The notes under the pieces: model-generated | What the model was told of the DNA's origin: nothing | The model's database searches: none | The model's input: the letters and a program-made list of their open reading frames with translations, nothing else | Position numbers and translations under genes: made by a program | Shown here: piece by piece, positions 8,601 through 12,464 of the stretch | Position numbering within the stretch: position 1 is the stretch's first letter | Layout: each line of letters opens with the position of its first letter | From: Dinochytrium kinnereticum | Taxonomy: Eukaryota; Chytridiomycota; Chytridiomycetes; Chytridiales; Chytridiaceae | Reading direction: 5' to 3' | Length of the DNA: 12,464 bases | NCBI GenBank assembly: GCA_027604005.1 | Contig: JADGJT010000542.1 | Span: 1-12,464, forward strand

Positions 8601-11600
8601 CATAACAATCACACCACCGTGATCTCCAATGGCCCACTTATGAGGATTCTTATGAATCTCCTTCCATTTCCTTCCGGCGTCAAGGGACAGGAACATATCT
8701 CCCTCTTCAAAACTTCGGAGCGACGGCCCGACGTTTCCGATGCCTACCACTACACCAGCTGCAGCCGGTGATGTTGATACTGAACCCCGTCCAAAACTGT
8801 GCTGGCCATGAGTTGTTTTGCGGTATAGGTTTAAAGTGCACTAGAGAAACGAAACAAGAACAATTCGTTAAAGCACAACAGTAGAAGCACCCGCGAACAT
8901 CGAGAGCAGGAGGGCTTAAGCTTACATCTGAGGTGCAGGTATATTCTCGACCACCAGAATCTTTCTTTGGAGGACTCAGTCTCATCCAGCGGGCACCGTC
9001 ATCAAAACTGATTAGCGTCTTAATCCTCTTCGACGACCCGGCTGCAACGTCAGTGGGGTTAGTGACCTGGTTCACCATAACCACACCAGGAACCCCAGAA
9101 ACTTTTTCAACGTCAACTGAAGAAAGTATTTTAGAAAATAATAAAAAAAGCGACAAAAAAACAACCTTGGCCTTTCTCATTTCGGTTGGAGTTGTTTAAG
9201 ATTCTTGAGAAAAAAGTTCCATTTGAATTTGATTTGAACAGCGCTCCTATCTCTTTGTTATAGTGGGTATTCTGAACAGCATCCATGAACACAGCCCCAG
9301 TAGTAGATTCCAACACAGTAAACCCCTTTTAAAAAAAAGAGTAAGCCATAAGTAATAAAAAAAAAGGTCTTACATTCTTTTCCACTTTAATATTAGGTGG
9401 GAAAACAGTCTCGGCAAAGTTCACACCATCTACAGACACAAGAATCTTCACTCCACTAGAGGTTTCCTGATAGAGAGATAAATATTTATCGAAAAGAAAA
9501 ATAATGAAGAAAACTTACCACTGCAACTGTGAAGAAGGACTCGACGACATAAAAGGTTACAACTCCCTTATCAATCAGGACCCTCCTATCCTTCCCACCG
9601 TTGGTGATGAGTACCAGTTGTAATGGGTTCTCGTCCGTTCCTCGTCCACCAAGCTCCTCTTGAGTAGTCTTGCCATTTTTGTATTTATAGCTAGCACAAT
9701 AGACCGCATCCTTCGCAAGGGAAGTCTTATCTCCAAATCCAATATCGTGGGCCCAAACGCATTTAGTAGCCCATGTCTCGACAGGCTTCTTAGCGTTCAA
9801 CCAGCTATTTCCATTGTCAGTACTAAGATAAACTTCGGTGAAGCATTTCTCTAAATCGGGGCAGCCTCTAGCACCAGCTAAAAGCACCAGGTAGTCCTTT
9901 TCCGTTGGATGAAAATCGAGGATCGGCAGACCAAGACCATTGTATGGAGCGGGGGTTTCCATCTTTTTAAGCGAAGAGGATGTTGTCTGGCCGTCAAGGG
10001 AGTAGAAGATATCTGCTTCGTTGAAGAAAAATAACCTTTTATCGTCGATGTCGTGCAATCCAATTAACTTGATAGGCTTAGAATCCCGAAGAACATCGGG
10101 CTCAGACCAGGAAAACCCTTCATCATCACTTCTCCAAATAGCCCCAGAAGAGGTCATGAAAAAAACGGTCTGAGACTTTCGCATGTAGACGATTTTCTCG
10201 ACAGTTCCATCAAAAGATTTGGACGCAATCGCGGGTTTCCCCTTCTGCCCTCCTCCAGAGTTATTATTCTCTTTGCACTCGCGGTAAACCTTTTCATCCA
10301 GGCGCTTTCCATTCTTGCATTTGTTGCCAGGAATCTTACTATACCCTGATGAGCCGAGGTACTTAGTCCCCTTTTTGCAACCTTCCGGTTGGTCAGTTAA
10401 CGCGCCTGCAGGTTCGCATTGAAACTTGCTGTCAGCCTCAATATTCGTCGGTTTGAAGTTGAAGTCGCATTCATAGTCCATCTCAGAGCATTCGCAAGTA
10501 ATGGTAGAAACTTCAGGCTCCTTAAACTTCCGCCCAACAGAGCAAGCCGCGTCCGCCTTCCGCCTCTTAAACGTCAATATCTCGCCCATCATGCATGCAG
10601 CGTTTCCATCGATAGCAGGAGACCAGTTCTCAAAGTCTGCTGAGCCGCATTTTTTTGATTGAACATTACTTAAATCGACGTGCGCCACAAAGTTCTTAGA
10701 GGTATCCGCGGCATCAGTCAAAAAGATGATCATCTTATTTGACGATGAGTCAGGGTCAATGTCCGTTAGCCGTGGCTTCCATTGCTTAACGCCATTGGGC
10801 TTAACTTCTATCTTTTTGTAGGACCCGGGCTCGCCACGCTTTGTCGAATAGAGAATATGGTCAGTCGGCCCGTTATCGGGAACCAACACGATCACGCTGC
10901 CCATGTCTGCGGTTTCATACTTGTGTGGACCTTTAGCCGTATTAACCCAAGTTCTTCCGCCATCCGTTGATAGGAAGGTGTGGCACGAGTCATAAGGCAG
11001 CAACTCACGGCCTACGCTACCGACACCGATGATAAATCCGGGGGCAGCATTGCTTGAAAACACCCTTCCAATATTTGAGGTAGTAGTCACTGAGTGAAGA
11101 TGTAGCGCACAATCCTGGTTGGGTTTATCCGACACCTTGCAGTGCCATTCGTTTCCTTCCGCATCCTTCACAGGAGGGCGAAGGAGATTCCAATGAGCGC
11201 CGTCGTCCCAAGAAAGTTTGGTTACGATCTTCTTTTCCTCGTATTTCCCCTTTTCAAGATCTTTCCAGTTGCTCACAGTGTTGGCCAGAATTAATCCAGA
11301 AAAGCGTGAGGTTTGAATCCGCTCGAAGTCAACTCTCCCTTCCATGTCCCGATTGGTGTAAGGAAGAGAGTGGGTGAAATAAGTTCCGTTAGAGCTTGAG
11401 AAGAAAAGGTTCCCATATCGTGTAGCCTTTTTGGAGGTTGAGCTCGCCAAAACATCAATCGTGAGGCGGTGGTCGGATGATTCGAGAACCGTATAGGCCT
11501 GGACAAAATGTTTAGCGACTGCGAACAGAGTTGTTTTCAAACCTCGTCAGCTTGAATTCCGTAATCTCCCGGAAGGAGGGCTTGCCTAAAAGTAGTGCCA

Positions 11601-12464
11601 TCAACTGAGAGGTACATGTCAACCTTCTGAGACCTCTTTGGCTTTACGGCAGCCACCATAAACTTCTGAACAACCCCAAGGCCTAGCACGCCGCCACCAA
11701 TGTCAACAGATTCCTTCGAGTCCTTTTCGAAAAAGTTGGTGGATTTGACGAGCTTGACTCTTTCTGGAGAGCGAATAATCTCGTCGTTGTTTTGCGGCCA
11801 CTCCGTGCAAAAAATCAGTTCCTTCGCGCCATCGGTGAAGGCAGCTGATGACCTCCCCCACACGCAGTCACCCACAAAGGAGAGAAGAGGCTTGATAGAA
11901 TCAAAGTTGTTGGTTGTGTAAAACGCCTAGAATGATGGTTAAGCATGGCAAGACTCATTCCACTGTACCTCGTCCTGGCATTGATCAAACCATTCCTTTT
12001 CCTTCTTGCACTTTTGGCCCTTGAATATGACCCAATCTGGTTCAGCGGCATTGAATGATAATCCTCCTTTGCCGTCATCCAAGGCAGCGGGATACTCGGT
12101 GGAGAATTTGGTCCATGATTTCCCCTTATCCTTTGTCCAGTAATGCGTCTTCCCTGAAGTCATGGCGTACGCCCGAGTCTCCTTTGAGAATGGATGTAGA
12201 ATAACTTGCTTCACATCCTCCAATTCCTTGACCACGCTCCAGGTTTTTCCCTCGTCTTCAGACCGATGCACACGATCCCTCCCCGATTCCAAAAGGAGCA
12301 AAACCTGCAAAAAGCATGCATGCATCAATAACAGGACATCAAGGCTGAGCTGAGCTCAAATAAAAGCTCACATCAGAGTCCTCGAAGTAGAATAAGCGTC
12401 GAGGCACCCCTGCAAACTCGGTAAAAGAGATGCTGGGATCCCCGTCTCTTCGAGCCAGACGAGA
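5309..12464 (-). CDS. VPS10: VPS10/sortilin-type sorting receptor with three VPS10 domains, N-terminus cut by window edge
   Basis: Type I membrane receptor of the Vps10/sortilin family, which carries soluble hydrolases such as carboxypeptidase Y from the late Golgi to endosomes. Exons (minus strand): 12464-12372, 12304-11969, 11926-11543, 11498-9519, 9466-9374, 9325-9166, 9116-8926, 8840-8176, 8125-7255, 7213-6960, 6909-6150, 6027-5740 plus the first base of a split codon at 5739, and 5670-5309. All junctions keep frame and restore motifs, giving 2145 residues to a TAA at 5311-5309. Order: VPS10 domain 1 (residues 1-681), linker, domain 2 (692-1361), domain 3 (1372-2025), transmembrane helix (about 2031-2053) and a tail of 92 residues. 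Asp-box repeats (S-x-D-x-G-x-x-W) recur in all domains. Yeast Vps10 has 1579 residues and two domains, so one whole extra domain is present here. The start, presumably a signal peptide, lies beyond 12464; the first residues (FYFEDSD) are typical of the beginning of the first VPS10 domain, so little should be missing. Confidence 0.94.
5740..7914 (-). repeat. VPS10: VPS10 domain 3 of the receptor gene
   Basis: Third unit, residues 1372-2025, directly before the membrane helix. Asp-boxes include SKDSGMSW, SKDLGRTW and TRDAGRTW; NDGARW and LMMGVGNV match the other copies. The 10CC end reads CACTADDFECDTGF, then CINGLKMFTTGYRK and CQGGLTLDK. It lacks the GSSGY-KIP wording that domains 1 and 2 share and has TTGYRKHKK instead. 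Introns at 7214-7254, 6910-6959 and 6028-6149. Confidence 0.9.
6028..6149 (-). other. VPS10: 122-nt VPS10 intron, the longest in the window, with no in-frame stop
   Basis: The intron (GAGCAG|GTAGTT to CAATAG|AAAAAT) separates the IFGEQ codons from KNYYRRKA, which are adjacent in homologous domains (compare MMGEILTFKRRKA in domain 1). It is T-rich on the coding strand and open in the incoming frame. As 122 is not a multiple of three, retention would shift the downstream frame, which then stops at 5903-5901. Confidence 0.8.
7945..10238 (-). repeat. VPS10: VPS10 domain 2 of the receptor gene
   Basis: Second unit, residues 692-1361. Asp-boxes include SDDEGFSW (728-735), STDNGNSW (830-837) and SLDAGRKW; the propeller signature FDDGARW and the GVVVGIGNVG turn match the same places in domains 1 and 3. 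It closes with CECTKDDFECDYNF, GTKYQGSSGYRKIP and VERVC, nearly the same wording as the end of domain 1. It is the most intron-dense copy, with introns at 9467-9518, 9326-9373, 9117-9165, 8841-8925 and 8126-8175. Confidence 0.9.
10269..12464 (-). repeat. VPS10: VPS10 domain 1 of the receptor gene
   Basis: The first of three homologous units, residues 1-681 of the visible protein: a ten-bladed propeller followed by the 10CC cysteine module. It begins at the window edge with FYFEDSD and has Asp-boxes SEDEGKTW (46-53), TKDKGKSW and STDGGRTW (448-455). Its end is the 10CC part with CECSEMDYECDFNF, GTKYLGSSGYSKIP and VYREC. Introns interrupt it at 12305-12371, 11927-11968 and 11499-11542; the remainder is in one 1980-nt exon that runs on into domain 2. 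A short Asn/Gly/Ser linker (10239-10268) follows. Confidence 0.9.

Noticed and set aside
8841..8925. Open reading through VPS10 intron 7 as continuous coding
   Set aside because: The 85-nt stretch has no stop in the incoming frame, but it is not a multiple of three, has GTAAGC and CTCTAG ends, and removing it restores the Cys-x-Leu-x-Leu segment that all three domains share.
9327..9366. Homopolymer A/T tracts as a possible simple repeat or poly-A scar
   Set aside because: They lie inside a VPS10 intron and are adequately explained as its polypyrimidine tracts on the coding strand.
5309..12464. Two separate adjacent VPS10 genes instead of one
   Set aside because: No stop, start, signal peptide or membrane helix lies between the domains. 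Domain 1 passes into domain 2 within a single 1980-nt exon, and domain 2 into domain 3 within one 871-nt exon.

Overview
This window is eukaryotic nuclear DNA and almost certainly fungal. It holds five protein genes. Four of them are cut by many short introns (about 41-122 nt, GT-AG with one GC-AG), often with a CTAAC/CTAAT-like branch site just before the acceptor. I rebuilt the exons by hand, requiring each junction to keep the reading frame and restore a conserved protein motif. The DCP2, IST1 and VPS10 proteins look more like those of early-diverging (Mucoromycota-type) fungi than of yeasts, but that placement is an impression from remembered families and is of low confidence.

Layout from left to right. 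(1) Minus strand, 1-926: 5' part of DCP2, the mRNA-decapping Nudix hydrolase; its 3' end lies outside the window. (2) A 216-bp divergent promoter region. (3) Plus strand, 1143-2576: a single-exon BAHD-type acyltransferase with HxxxD and DFGFG motifs. (4) About 300 bp with no recognisable gene. (5) Plus strand, 2875-4091: IST1, an ESCRT-III-associated protein, in eight exons with a C-terminal MIM1 motif split by the last intron. (6) Plus strand, 4245-5240: a polyprenol reductase of the SRD5A3/DFG10 family, two exons. (7) A 68-bp convergent gap. (8) Minus strand, 5309-12464: a very large VPS10/sortilin-type receptor. Thirteen exons encode at least 2145 residues, and only the extreme N-terminus is missing.

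The main point of interest is that receptor. It carries three complete or nearly complete VPS10 domains in tandem, each ending in its own cysteine-rich 10CC segment, followed by one transmembrane helix and a cytoplasmic tail of about 90 residues. The well-known fungal form (yeast Vps10) has two. Some introns fall at equivalent positions in different domain copies, which records the internal duplication.

IST1 (multivesicular-body sorting), VPS10 (Golgi-to-endosome cargo receptor) and the polyprenol reductase (dolichol supply for N-glycosylation) all serve the secretory/endosomal system, but nothing in the sequence shows that this neighbourhood is more than coincidence. I see no transposon, tRNA, rRNA or prokaryotic-style element.
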